Shown here one piece after another: positions 35,561 to 46,922 of a DNA stretch of 64,000 bases. This stretch comes from Flammulina velutipes (Eukaryota; Basidiomycota; Agaricomycetes; Agaricales; Physalacriaceae). The notes under the pieces were generated by a model that saw nothing but the letters and a program-made list of their open reading frames with translations, ran no database searches and had not been told where the DNA came from. The stretch lies in the NCBI GenBank assembly GCA_011800155.1, contig CM022370.1, forward strand, positions 992,001 to 1,056,000. Reading direction: 5' to 3'. Position numbers and translations under genes: made by a program. Numbering within the stretch: position 1 is the stretch's first letter; each line of letters begins with the position of its first letter.

Positions 35561-36437
35561 ATGGTCGAGCTTTTGCCAGGTTCAATTGAAAATGAGAGGT
35601 GAGCATTACCATGAACCCACATCTCTCGAATTGACAGGTGGTAGGACTTGCTCTGAATCTAAGACATCTTTGTCGGGCCCAACAGTACACATAAGTGAGT
35701 CTTTACGATCGCTGTATTCAGCTCTCATAAGAGTTCTAGTTCACGACATTCGCGAACCGGCCTCTTGCCAGCCGACGCCAGAATCCCCATTCGCTCCCAT
35801 CCCAGACACCGATTACGCTGTAGAAGAATGTCCCGCAGACATTCTTGATACCGCATTGCTGCTAATAACAGCAGATGAAGATATCCAATCCAGCCCATAC
35901 GAGTTCTACGAATTTTGGTCTGCCATTCTCGAGCACATGTTTCCCCTCGCCGATGGATACATTGTTAGTGAGGATTGGGAGTTGCCAGATTCTCGCGGAG
36001 AAACAGTTAACTTTGCCGTCTTTGAGGAATGGGGATTCCCCAATGAGCCTTTTGCGGTTCTTCAGGTAGCGTCGCAGAAGGAATCCAACAGCAATCTCTT
36101 ACGAGCCACGGCTGCGCAAGAGGCATCACACATTTTCGACGCCCTGGCGCCGTACAGCTCCTACGATTACCTTTTGGTCATCTCGGCGATGGGTGTTACC
36201 TGGAAAGGCCTCCGGGAAAGCAGACTTCTTTCTAGCTCTGAAGCTGAAGGATGGTTGAGGAATTCGGACGTCGAAGAATCAGGTCCTTCCTCGTATCCAT
36301 CTTGTGATTGGTTCGAGAGCGTTGTGAGTCGGGATGGTTGGAGTTACCTGAAGGGTATGATAAAGAGGCAGAAGCAGGTAGCTCGAGGTAGCCCGAGACA
36401 AGTTGTGCACCATACTGACTATCCGTACGCTTATTGA
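35561..36437 (+). CDS. Unknown protein, possible nuclease-like fold
   Basis: An almost single-exon gene. I favour the ATG at 35561 (CTCACCATGG context), with a 46-nt intron 35599-35644 joining MVELLPGSIENER to TCSESKTSLSGPTVHISESL. The unspliced alternative starts at 35442. The middle has DTALLLITADEDIQSSPYEF, FWSAILEHMFPLADGYIVSE, then VNFAVFEEWGFPNEPFAVLQ followed by VASQKES. The order acidic residue, beta strand, (E/Q)xK-like resembles PD-(D/E)XK nuclease-fold proteins common in mushrooms, but the motif is weak and I do not assign a function. The C-terminus is basic (IKRQKQVARG). Confidence 0.6.
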
Positions 36438-36588
36438 GATCCCCAATGCATGAATCACGTTGCATCATATGTTGCCAGACCGAGATAAGATAGCGCCTGC
36501 CGGATGGCGAAATTGTTGGTTGACCTTATACGAACATCTTCATCCTACTCCATACAATTCTCTTGTCGGAGACAACTTGCTGATTGGC

Positions 36589-38476
36589 ATGGACAATACA
36601 GAGTCGACCAGACTACTGGAGACCGGCAAATACGAGGCGGAAGAAGAATACAGGACGCGTAGTATAGTATGGAGTGTACTGACTACGCTGGTCGTCGCAG
36701 TTTTGGTCGTTCTGGTGTTCTTCGAAAACATTCTCCCAGACACGATTGCACCTTGGATTGGAGCTCTACCAAAGGATCCCATGCGTGCAGCCCTTCAAAT
36801 CATGGAGACCGCCCCCATTATCGTTCGTGTCACTCGAAGCTCCGCTCTATTATGAAGCTGACAACGTCCGAACTAGGACGGGCACATTGGTTCGTCTCGT
36901 GTAGACGTTCTCTTCGGAGGAGCAACTCATGGCATCAACAGACCTCCCTATCCTTGTGCGCGAACTTTACGCAAATAACATCTCAGCTTTCGACCTTAAT
37001 TCTCCGATGCCTGCTCATGTGGACATCCCGAGATTAAGGAAAGGAAGAGTAGGAGGATTCTTCTGGTAAATTGCGCCTCAGTTCCACACCAAGCTTTATA
37101 TTCAACATGACAGGTCGGTTTATGTTGAATGCCCGGATCCAAATGTAGAGGGTGGGTTTTATTCGTATCCTTGTATTGATCAGCATTGGTACATTGAGAA
37201 TTTCTCACAGGTCCTGATTTCTTGACATCGACTTGGAGAGTAAGGTGGGCATGATATTCCCGCGAATGTATACCTCTCTGATATGTCCTCCAGGGATACC
37301 CTCGAGCAGATTGATTCAGCGCGGTTGACAATCGACAAATATTCTGATGTTCGCTTCATTCATTTTCTCCGACGGCGTGGCACTAAATTACTTCACTAGA
37401 CCTTCCAATTTTCTCTCACGTCGTCCGATATCAAAGATGCTATCACTCATGGCAAGATTGCAAGTCTCCTGGGAGTCGAAGGGTAAGTTATACGACTTGG
37501 TTTGGAGATTCAAGCATTTCATTTCGGTGCAGGGGTCACCAGCTGGGCAATTCTATTGGCGTGCTTCGACAGTATCATTCTCTTGGTGTCCGCTACGTGA
37601 CTCTCACCCACACCTGCCATAATGCATTCGCGGATTCTTGCGGATTCTTCCCTGGAAAAGAACCTCTCCACAATGGGCTCAGGTAAAGATTGTCATGGTA
37701 CTGCCAAACTGATCTCAATTCAAATTTTTAGTGAACTGGGTTACAAACTCATCGATGAAATGAACCGACTAGGTGTTCTGGTCGATATCTCGCACACGTC
37801 AGATGCTACTGCTTCCCAAGTCCTGAAGTATTCGAAGGCTCCCGTCATCTGGTCACATTCGTCTGCGCGTGCTGTCCATGATCATGTTCGCAATGTACCC
37901 GACGAAGTTCTTGCGCTTGTAGGGATAGAGGAAGGGAAGAAGGATGCCGTTATCATGGTTAGCACTTAATTTACATTCATATTGCACCACTGATGATGAG
38001 TTTTATAGGTGAATTTTGCACCGGTGTTCGTCGCAGACCCCAACGAAGCGACATTGAATGTGGTAGTTGACCACGTGGAGCACATTGCCCGAGTCATTGG
38101 AAAGCAACAGTCAGTATCTCTTCATCGTGTTATCAGATCGAACTTCGTTGAACCCTCTGGATCATAGTATCGGCATTGGAAGTGATTTCGATGGTATTGA
38201 CTCCGTGCCTGTGGGCCTGGAAGACGTCTCGAAATACCCAGCTCTGGTAAGACTAACAATGATCTCATTCATCATACACTGAATCAGAGTCCGTTTTAGA
38301 TCGCCGAGCTTTACAGGAGAGGATGGAACAAACGTGAGCTAGCTGGCCTCGCCGGCGGCAACTTGTTACGAGTCTTCGAAGGAGCGGAAAAGGTCTCCAA
38401 AGAGTTGCAAAGGCTAGGCGTTGAACCCGTCTACGACCTCTACGACAAGCGAACCGACATTCCCTCCCCACGATAA
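36589..38476 (+). CDS. Membrane dipeptidase (metallopeptidase family M19, renal-dipeptidase type)
   Basis: M19 enzymes are TIM-barrel di-zinc dipeptidases. The start [20 protein letters not shown] precedes one TM helix ([20 protein letters not shown]), giving type II topology, so the catalytic domain is luminal or extracellular. A 13-nt micro-exon (36877-36889) encodes DGHI and begins the Asp of the HxD metal motif (GHIDLPIL). Other ligands: bridging Glu in LLGVEGGHQLGN, His in ISHTSDA and WSHSSAR, Asp in [10 protein letters not shown]. Ends [13 protein letters not shown]. At least eight introns. Leukotriene or glutathione-conjugate turnover is known for mammalian homologues; the fungal substrate is unknown. 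Confidence 0.9.
36877..36889 (+). other. 13-nt micro-exon carrying metal ligands of the dipeptidase
   Basis: The exon GACGGGCACATTG lies between introns 36823-36876 (54 nt) and 36890-36941 (52 nt). It supplies D-G-H-I and the first base of the metal-binding Asp. Without it the enzyme would lack the HxD motif. Confidence 0.75.
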
Positions 38477-39190
38477 CCACATCAGTGCGCTTCACATCAA
38501 TGTAACACTAGCAGTGTTACGATCAATGCAACACGTTTTTTATCCAATGGTTCAACGGTCTTCGTGAGTAACGCGTTTGACATCAACGACAATTGACTCT
38601 CCACCGACCACAATTCCGGTGCCACTACCCCCAGTATCGTCGGCTTAACAAGCCCATGGGATTCTTTGGACCTTTCTGTCTCGAGCTGTTATCAGGATTC
38701 AGGATCCATGGACCCAGGAAAGGACGGCTCTGCTTTCTCTACTGCTTTGGCTTTCGCCAGGCATGTTTCGTCACGGATCAGACAGTGATAATGTCAGTGA
38801 TTTAAACCGAATCTCAAAGGCACAGTTGATGCATTTTTAGATACTATGATCTATCTGAATGTAGCCAGCTACACAGCCCTTTTCGGCCATTGAGATAGCG
38901 CATCAAGCGACCGCAGGGCCCGACGAAAGGCCATTTAATAACGTCCTTGGATGGCCTTTGCTTCAACGGACCGCCTTTTTGTCCTATCCCTCGCTACTTT
39001 TCCTTCGTTGGGCCAGGTGCCCGTGCTTTTGTGGTATGTACTACTTTCTCTTGAATTTGGGACGTTGTATGAACCTTCTGATGCAGGTTGATTTCGCGCA
39101 TTCGTTGACGCATACTACGGCACTCAGCTAGATTGTACGTTACAAAATATACATTGCTTATTGTCAACTTACCCGCCTGCTAGGCCATCC
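38477..39190. other. Intergenic region with a possible upstream coding exon
   Basis: About 700 bp. An ATG at 38951 opens a hydrophobic, signal-peptide-like frame (MAFASTDRLFVLSLATFPSL) ending at a GTATGT donor at about 39034. It may be a first exon of the downstream membrane protein, but I could not make the phases agree with certainty. Confidence 0.3.
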
Positions 39191-40024
39191 ATGACTTCTA
39201 CGATCAACCCTTCAGTCGGTGCATTTCTGACTTCCCAAGATGACCCGTCTCAGAGCGGGTCGTCGAGGATAACCACCATCACTGCCGCAGTGGGAGGTGT
39301 GGCGTGCGCTTGCGTCATCGCCCTGGGAGTCTACTTATTTATGCACCGCCGAAGGATCAGACGAGAAGCTGAAGAGAAGGATCGCGATTTTGGGAACCTC
39401 GAAAGCGCATGGGATGTCCCCTTGACCCCCCCTTCAAGCGACTTTGAGAAGGACCGTACATTTGCCCGGTGGTCTCCCCATCGCAACAGTGAAGGCCGAT
39501 GGACACCTCAACTTCCCAGCGCTGCCCTATCCCGAAATGCGCCGCAGATTCCCAAGGACACTATATCCCAAAGCCGATGGTCAATCAGGCTTCCTGGACC
39601 ACCGTTGACACCCAACAGGCCTGTCATCACCGTCATCACCAACTTGCCCAAGGCCGACGCTATCGACCCCGTTGTCCCCCATCCGATGGAACGAGCACCC
39701 ACTCCCAAGACGCCGAAGACACCCAAGTGGAAACTCAAACGCGTCCCCGTACCCCGCCTTTCCAAACTTCCTCCCACACCGGTCATGCTCGCGCGCTCCC
39801 GGTCTTGGTTAGCGTCCCCACGCAGGTCCTTCACTCGTAAGGAAAAGCCTGCAGTGGTCGTCGGACTACCCTCCAGCGTACGCCCTATTCGACGCGACCA
39901 GATTGTAACACTACCTCCTGGATCCCTCGCAGTCCCGCTCCATTCATGCGAACCTACAGCTCCGCCTCGCGCATGGACTTGGACGATTGATTCCGAAACC
40001 ATGTCCGAGCCACGCGCGATATGA
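39191..40024 (+). CDS. Single-pass membrane protein with Pro/Ser-rich cytoplasmic tail, unknown function
   Basis: From the first in-frame ATG the protein has a short Ser/Thr-rich segment (SQDDPSQSGSSRITT), one TM helix (AAVGGVACACVIALGVYLFM), a stop-transfer basic cluster (HRRRIRRE), then about 200 residues rich in Pro, Ser and Arg with repeated TPKTPKTPKW-like proline-directed phosphosites. This layout (signal peptide, Ser/Thr-rich ectodomain, TM, disordered tail) is common in Agaricomycetes, and the signal peptide may be in an upstream exon near 38951. No enzymatic domain is seen. A 222-codon frame antisense to it is a composition shadow. Confidence 0.65.
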   Translation: MTSTINPSVGAFLTSQDDPSQSGSSRITTITAAVGGVACACVIALGVYLFMHRRRIRREAEEKDRDFGNLESAWDVPLTPPSSDFEKDRTFARWSPHRNSEGRWTPQLPSAALSRNAPQIPKDTISQSRWSIRLPGPPLTPNRPVITVITNLPKADAIDPVVPHPMERAPTPKTPKTPKWKLKRVPVPRLSKLPPTPVMLARSRSWLASPRRSFTRKEKPAVVVGLPSSVRPIRRDQIVTLPPGSLAVPLHSCEPTAPPRAWTWTIDSETMSEPRAI

Positions 40025-40449
40025 AATCGTGATAGACTCCGACGGCTTGAAGCCAAAAACTGTACATCTCGCAGGGCTGGTCTCGCACATCTTTTGTGTA
40101 ACTTATGTTTTCTTGTAGACTCAGATCCTATACAGTGTACCAGTCGGACGCATTCAGAATGTATGTACAGTATCACCCTGTATCATCCTACTAGATACTT
40201 GTATACACAAGACGCGACCGACACCTCGGAGTCCAGTCGCTTAATCGAAATACTTCCGCGGAACATCTCGCAGCCGCGTCCGTGCCGCGGAGGGTTCAAG
40301 TAAACCAGTTTGCAAGGTGGACGAGCTGGTCACAAACGGATATGATCACCCTGATCGACACAAAGGTAAAGCACAATCTGACCAGTTGAAGTACAGGTAT
40401 TTGAATATTCGTACCACAGCCGGCGGTTGCGTCCCAATAATACTACTCA
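40025..40449. other. Convergent 3' intergenic region
   Basis: Lies between the 3' ends of the membrane-protein gene and UCH37. No gene, repeat or RNA is recognised. Confidence 0.5.
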
Positions 40450-41628
40450 CTACTCATCCATGGTCTCCCCTTTCGCTTTTGCTCTCTCAACCCGGGCCTT
40501 CATCAGGTTCCTTGCGTTTTCTTTCGCTGCGTCAAGTTTTCCAGCTCTTGCGAGAGCGAGAACCAGAGAATGTACGAGTCCAACATGATTATGTCGACGG
40601 ACGCTGCTTTCGAACTATATTTTCGTGTCACAGAATAGTAGGAAAAGAAGAGATTTTCATGACTTACAGCCCAGCGCTCTCGTTTGGAGTTTTCAGTAGC
40701 GATCTTGACTACGAGTTCCGCTGCCTCCCCTTGCTGGCCGGTTTGTTGGAGGTGGTTCAATTGGGACTGCAGCGCTGGAAGGGGATCATCCCTTAGCGCT
40801 AGCAAACTGAATTCGAGCTGCACGAAAGAAATCAAAAGGCTGTATGAGCTCGATAGATGGCATCAGCATACCGAGCCGGGCGGGTACGTGGATATTCTCG
40901 CTTCAATCGTCTCCCTGAAATCACCGTTAAATCAATATCGTAAAATGATAGTGATACAGACCGTGCAACTTTGAGCCAGCCTTCTCCAGTTTCATCGTAG
41001 TGTCCATGACGAACGGCGTGGGGCTTCAAGCCATCTAGTTCGTAGAGCGAGCCCATTACAGGGAGGTAGACAACGAAGTGGTACGCCTCCTCTGAGGTCT
41101 TTGGCAGGCCCAGTCCGTCCAAAGAGATAGCGCTTGGCGGGGAGAGGGAGTTGTGTGCCTCCCGCAACCAATCGGCACTAGTGATGACCAAACCTCTTGT
41201 TTGAGGATCCATCCCTGTGGTGAAGTTGACTAGGTCTGATAGTTGTTGGCCGGTGTTCAAGGAAGGGATGTTTCCGAGACCGTTTAGAACTGCCAACGTG
41301 GCGCATGCATTATTAACGACCTGATGAGCAAAGAAGCCTGGGAAATTGGGATCGAACTGGCCCGCCATGGACGAAGCACCATCCGAAGACGACGTGGGAA
41401 TCCATTTGAATAGAAAAATGAGAGCGTGAAGAGGCTTAAGAGTTTCGAGAGAGTCCGCATCTAGCGAATACAAGTCGTCGACAATCAGAGGAACACCCAG
41501 TGTTTTAAGTAATTCACTGATTAGGAGTTTAAAAAGAGAGTCACGAGAAAGTCGCGTCGAACATACGTGAATACGCCTGGATCTGATTCCATGAGTTGCC
41601 ACCCATTTGAATCTTCGTCGCCTGACAT
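40450..41628 (-). CDS. Ubiquitin C-terminal hydrolase, UCH37/UCHL5 type
   Basis: UCH37 is a cysteine deubiquitinase of the proteasome regulatory particle (and of INO80 in animals). The start is MSGDEDSNGWQLMESDPGVF followed by an intron. Catalytic residues: oxyanion Gln in AGQFDPNF, Cys in VVNNACATLAVLNGL, His in EAYHFVVYLP, Asp in SLYELDGLKPHAV. The C-terminal extension typical of UCH37 (rather than UCHL1/L3) is present: LQFSLLALRDDPLPALQSQL, then RRHNHVGLVHSLVLALARAG after splicing, and KARVERAKAKGETMDE at the end. The start is 107 bp from the divergent MED31 start. Confidence 0.9.
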
Positions 41629-41735
41629 GATTACGCGTAGTTTTGAATGGGTTTTCTGGAGGATTGTCGCGGTTGGAGAATGACGCGTACAGGCTGCACG
41701 TGGCTCATTTATTTGTTCGGTCCAAACAACGCGAG
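41629..41735. promoter_or_regulatory. Compact bidirectional promoter of UCH37 and MED31
   Basis: Only 107 bp separate the two divergent ATGs, so core promoter and 5' UTRs of both genes must be shared or very short. Co-expression of a proteasome and a Mediator component is inferred, not shown. Confidence 0.5.
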
Positions 41736-42229
41736 ATGCCCTCCGACGATGAACTGGCCGCCAACCGCGCTAGGTTTGAGCTCGAGCTGGAGTTTGTGCA
41801 ATCCCTAGCAAATCCATACTACCTTCACTCTCTGGCTCAACAAAATATACTTGAACAGCCCGCATTCATCAACTATCTTGCCTATCTGCAGTACTTTCGA
41901 GAAAAGGACTATGCGAGGTTCATTCAGTCAGTGCAATTGTTGAAGCATTCAGCAGATGCTCATGGGAGGTTAGCTACCCCCATGCTCTTCACCATCTAGA
42001 ACTGCTACAACACGAAGAGTTTCGGTCTGCCATGAAGAAGAACCAATACTTTACCGAGTACCTCCAGCTCAAACAGTACGAGCACTGGAGGACATGGTCA
42101 GTTTAGCTCTGCAATAAGAAGCCGTTCTCTAATGTATTGCCAAGGCGCGATCCGTCCAAGGTGCAACCTGGTCCCGCCACTGCCGCTCCCCCGGACGCGG
42201 CTTCGGGCGGGGACGTAGAAATGAAATAG
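41736..42229 (+). CDS. MED31: Mediator complex subunit 31 (Soh1)
   Basis: MED31 is a small subunit of the Mediator middle module, needed for RNA polymerase II transcription. The conserved core is intact: [60 protein letters not shown] and [12 protein letters not shown] after splicing. Introns: about 41938-41984 (GTCAGT..GTTAG) and about 42097-42144 (GTCAGT..CCAAG). The C-terminal tail is Pro/Ala-rich ([18 protein letters not shown]). The ATG at 41736 gives [15 protein letters not shown], the usual MED31 start. With MED12 this is the second Mediator gene in the window. Confidence 0.93.
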
Positions 42230-42313
42230 TCTCTAGCATTGTACTTGTATTTATCGAATAATTGCCTTCGACCCCTATATTGCGAGTTGTCAATTCCAGC
42301 GCACCTCTTCATC

Positions 42314-44126
42314 ATGCCATCACCATCAACCGCCCAGCACGCCGACGAAGCCACGTCGCCTCTGCTATTTTCCCAAGACGACACGGAAAATGCCCCTATT
42401 CCATTCGACAACACCGTGCATATTGCCTCAAAGGAGGAAAAGAAACAACTATGGATACGAAACGCGCTAGTCAACGCGTTGTTCATTGCGGGTTGGTGCG
42501 TTGTTATAATCATCTACACATTAATGTCGACCAACGTGCATCTGCAGGTTTCTGTTCGGTACGAGTCTCTCCGTCTATAACAAATGGATGTTCTCCAGCG
42601 ACCACATGAACTTTCCGTTTCCTTTGTTCGTCACATCTCTGCACATGCTTGTCCAATTCTTCTTGTCGGGCATGCTACGCCTGGTTCTTCCCAAATACTT
42701 TCGACCCGAACGGAGCCCAGATCCAGGACAGTATGGGTAAGTCCGTCAGTAATACAATTCTCCCCATGGGCTCTCTGGGTACCAATCAGACCACGTTTGA
42801 CGTTATCTGCTTTGTCCGAAGACCCTTCACTATGTCGCGTTCTCTTTACGCCCATATGCCCCATTCCAAGCGCTAAACTGACAACTATCAATAGAAAGAA
42901 GGTTTTTCCAACAGCGGTGGCCACAAGTCTCGATATCGGCCTCTCCAACCTTTCCTTGAAGACAATATCCCTTTCGTTCTACAGTCAGTGGATATACATG
43001 CGCCTACGTGTCTCCACTCAATTAACCTTCAGCGATGTGCAAATCTTCCTCGCTTATTTTCGTCCTGCTATTTGCCTTCCTCTTCCGCTTGGAGAAATTC
43101 TCATGGCGCCTAATTGGAGTTATTACCCTCATATTTTCGGGCGTCCTGCTCATGGTCGCGACAGAAACCCACTTTATTCTCCATGGGTTTTTGCTCGTCA
43201 TAACTGCCAGTGCGCTTGGCGGACTTCGTTGGGGTTTAGCACAACTATTGCTACAGAACAAAACTCTCGGACTGGATAACCCTGCTGCTACTATTTTTTG
43301 GCTGTCGCCTTCAATGGCAGTGACATTAGCCATCATCAGTCTCGTAATTGAGGGATGGAGTGCAGTGTTTAGCAGCGACTTCTTTTCAAGTTCCCAAATC
43401 TTTGGAACGCTCCTGTATCTTACAGCACCGGGTGTTCTAGCGTTCTGCATGGTGATGAGCGAATTCTAGTAAGCTTCCAGCTAACACCGACGTGGACCAT
43501 TCAATTCTAATCCAATACCAGCATTATTCAGCGAACGGGAATGGTGCCTATGTCGATCGCTGGCATTGCAAAGGAGGTCACAACAATCAGTCTGTCAGCA
43601 TGGTTCTTTGGCGATGAGCTTACACCGTTAAACATCACTGGTGTGGGCATCACGGTGTGTGGTACGTCGACTGATTAGCCTGCGCGGAGGATGTTGCTGA
43701 TGTACGTGTACAGGTATCATCCTCTTCACGTATCACAAGTACCGCAAGTCAGTCAATTCTCCGCTACCGCTTGATGCGCATGGTAATCCCATAACCCCCG
43801 ATGATGACTCGTACGGTCACGGGCAGTATGTCCGTCTCGACGATACGCAACAAATTGACTCTCGTGTGAGCGAGGAGGAGTACAGAGTAAGCTCAACGTT
43901 TACGTTTAGGTTATATGCCGTTGCTGATCTATCTTGTTACATCGCACAGAATCACCCTCGTCCAGTACATTATTCTACCGAGGAAGATGATCTCGAGAGC
44001 GAGCGAGGTCTTTCCTCGCCGACAGCGTCACATCCCGAGTCCGGGAGCCCGAATGGAGCTGAGCCTGGAAAATATACATCGATCGCGCCTCCAGTATCGG
44101 AAGATTCCAAAGTGTGGGCTTCATAA
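42314..44126 (+). CDS. Triose-phosphate-translocator-like nucleotide-sugar carrier (DMT superfamily, SLC35C2-like)
   Basis: A ten-TM carrier, probably Golgi/ER. Begins MPSPSTAQHADEATSPLLFS with a hydrophilic N-terminus, then TFSTFLSLYNKWMFSSDHMN (TM1/2 with the NKW signature of the TPT family) and FPFPLFVTSLHMLVQFFLSG. Next: FPTAVATSLDIGLSNLSLKT, CKSSSLIFVLLFAFLFRLEK (with TM helices), GLRWGLAQLLLQ, and the C-terminal half ending ITVCGIILFTYHKYRK, which is the canonical TPT terminus. A 100-residue acidic, Ser-rich cytoplasmic tail follows, ending SEDSKVWAS. Introns interrupt several helices. Substrate unknown; GDP-fucose or UDP-sugars are typical for relatives. Confidence 0.85.
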
Positions 44127-45003
44127 ACCTATCTATGTGGGATTTCTGATAGGTATGTCGTAGATTTGAGCGTAGTCTCATGTCAATGAACTGATGACGG
44201 GCAGATGGCTCTGGGAAAGAACACTGTGTCCGCCGCTGCCCATCGGTAAAATCTCCGACCATCGACATGGCGGCGAGTGGCGCGTGCAAATGATGTTCCT
44301 GAGAAGCCTCGCAGGTGTGAGGCACTACGTTTATAGCCTAGAATAATACTATACTTACTTACACGTGGGCTGTATATATGTAGAAGGTTGGCTACGGAGT
44401 ATGCAGGTGGACTTTGAAGATCGCCTCGAGGCGGGCATCAAAGATTCAAAGATGGGCCTCTCCGAGTAAGCAGACGAACCAGGTTGGTTCGGAAGATATA
44501 CGCGACAATCTGGACCTACTAGAAGCACAATGAATGGTAAGAACACTGACGTGAGGGATGATGTATGTACTGAAAAATGAGAACTGTGCGTGGACAGGAC
44601 GTTGCTATGTCGTTGGGAATGGATGGTGGACGTTGTGCTGCTTGTTTTCCGAGAAGATTGGAGTGGCATGTGGTTGACGTAAACGAGGAAACGCTAACCG
44701 ACAAGAATGCGGGCTGGAAAAAATGCCGAGTATGTATAATAACAAGGCCAAGCTGGTCAATTGCTGATCCTTTTTGCTTGCAGACCGGCCATTCATAGAT
44801 CCGAGTCGGATTACGAGCCAGAACGAGCGAACCGATTCTATGAAACTGCAAACTTGGATATTTCTGGTACTCTTTGATCCCATTTTATTTTTCTTGGAAT
44901 ATATGTACACATGAATTCCGTTACGCCTGTGACCTTGTTCATCCTCCTTCAGGTACTCCATAAAAGCCATCTTGTCCGGATACAAGTCTGTTTGACTTTC
45001 CCA
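44127..45003. other. Long intergenic region, nothing recognised
   Basis: An 877-bp gap between two plus-strand genes. Short frames on both strands lack motifs. It may carry regulatory sequence for the Zn2Cys6 gene. Confidence 0.5.
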
Positions 45004-46531
45004 ATGGACGACTCTTTACAATTCATTATCGAATCGCCTCAGACTGCTCAGGGTCATAAGAAGCGTCCCCGTCTTGTAACTTCCTGTGATAACTGGTGCG
45101 TCTCGTGCTTTATCCCCAGCGTGTACTAGCGCGCCTCATTATCCATCGCTTTCAGCCGCCTCAAAAAGATCAAGTGCTTGCAACCCTCACCAGAGGCAAA
45201 ATGCGAGGCCTGCAGGACAGCAAAAATACAATGCCGATTTAGAGACAGAGAGCGCTACTTTGCTGAAAGAAGCCGTGCTATTGCGGGTCCGACGTCCTAT
45301 GATGGAAGCGAGCGGTGAGTGGCTCAAAAATCTTTCAAATAGCGGCGCTTACTAGTGTGCACCAGCTCGGATTCCTCCTTGGATGCTTTTTCTCTTCCAT
45401 TAAGAGCAAGTGGTGCCTCTCGACCAGACGAAGATACTCGACCTCGTTATCCCTCATACCCCTCCGACACGCGGTCTCACCAGTAAGGCGCACACAGAAA
45501 AAAAAACTCTGCAACTGACGCGCTTTCCAGCTCCCCTACGTCTTCGTTCTCGTCATCGCGCCACAATTCCGCTCCATACAGCTATGTGCCACCGAACGCT
45601 GCGCCACTATACCAATCTCGCTCGCAATCGCCCCCACCCCCGCCACAGCACTCTACCCGGCCGCTCTCGCTATTCGACGCAGATCAGCAGCATCCTCATC
45701 CAACTCTGATGCAAAATTTCATCTCCGTTCTCTTTGACCAGATGGCCTCCGAGTTCACTTTCTTTTCATACAGCGAAGTAATGAACAATTTTATGGAACG
45801 CCGAATCACATCCATCCTGTCCAATTCCATAGCGGCGTTTGCTGCGCAGTACGTTGTCGCCACATGGTGGCTTTTGTAGCGCGTGCTAATGGCGCGACCT
45901 TGCAGATATTCCACCGTTCCCGAACTTACTGTTCGGGGATTACACAACGTCGCGAATGCGTACGCTGACCATGCCAAGGTACGCGAGCGAGCGAGTTTTG
46001 CTTCAATGCAGCGGCTAACAGCTGATTCAGCAACTGTTAATACACCTCATGGGCCAGCCGTGTCTGGACACGCTTCATGCGCTCATTTTGTTGTCATGGT
46101 ATGAGATAAACAACAACAGGATGTCAGGCAAGTCGCAGCTTTGTCTTTCGCGAACGAAATCTGACGGCGACACGAAACACAGCGTTCCGATCCTATTACC
46201 AGATGCTCATGAATATGGCTGTGGACCTCGGTCTTAACAGCAACAGCTCGGCGATCTCTGTCACGGCGGAAGATCTGAAGAAGAAGGCTACTTGGAACGC
46301 AGTTTTGCGCTTACACAATTTTGTGAGTCTTTGTGGTAGCGCAGCCCCGAATGTGGTAACTGATTTGTGTACAGTATTCGGATAGACACCTTTCGCATGG
46401 GTCGACATGACCACCATTCGCTGCTGGATGATGATGGATCAAGCAAGGCGGCTAGAAGAGAGTGCATCACTGTTCAACGGGCCCTCACAGCTTCCGTCAA
46501 TCAGTACAAGGCATTGCAAAGGCTGTATTGA
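45004..46531 (+). CDS. Zn2Cys6 transcription factor with a short fungal-specific TF domain
   Basis: The DNA-binding domain is split by an intron at 45093 or so: TSCDNC is completed by RLKKIKCLQPSPEAKCEACR, giving six cysteines, followed by TAKIQCRFRDRERYF. A Ser/Pro-rich linker follows (SPTSSFSSSRHNSAPYSYVP, QSPPPPP). The regulatory domain reads MQNFISVLFDQMASEFTFFS, then LIHLMGQPCLDTLHALILLS and MLMNMAVDLGLNSNSS, the core of Fungal_trans. It ends soon after (SVNQYKALQRLY), so the domain is shorter than usual, and truncation or unusual splicing is possible. It precedes two seven-TM genes on the same strand; any regulatory link is speculative. Confidence 0.78.
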
Positions 46532-46922
46532 CATGTACAGACCTGGAGCGGTGATGAGTGGTGTTGTAACGAGTATAGTTTAATATGAACTGTCGTGAAC
46601 GACATATACACTCTAGACAGCTGACAATGCAGCGCAAATGTGAGCATGGACAGTTGGTAGAGCCATGCGGCACCTGTACCTGTGGCGAAGGACACTTTAC
46701 CAAAGTCGAAAAGACGCGTCGTTGAATTTGCTTCCGTTGGCGTCCATGGGTTAGGGTAACCCCCTGAAATGAGGTGCCGACTTTTTGCCGGTGATGAGGT
46801 TGAACGAAGGTTCTCACATCTGTCAAGGAATTGGAACGCCAATTGAAAATGGGTGTCCCTTCCGACATGTCATCGACCATCATTGGCTGTTCCTCAGGTG
46901 TCAATCTTGTCTTTTGCTAGCC
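46532..46922. other. Intergenic, nothing recognised
   Basis: About 390 bp. The minus strand is open for up to 136 codons here, without any family feature. Confidence 0.5.

Noticed and set aside
39508..40176. 222-codon open frame on the minus strand
   Set aside because: It lies antisense to the Pro/Ser-rich tail of the membrane protein; composition explains the lack of stops and no family motif is visible.
46497..46904. 136-codon minus-strand frame overlapping the end of the Zn2Cys6 gene
   Set aside because: No domain, and it overlaps a real 3' exon.
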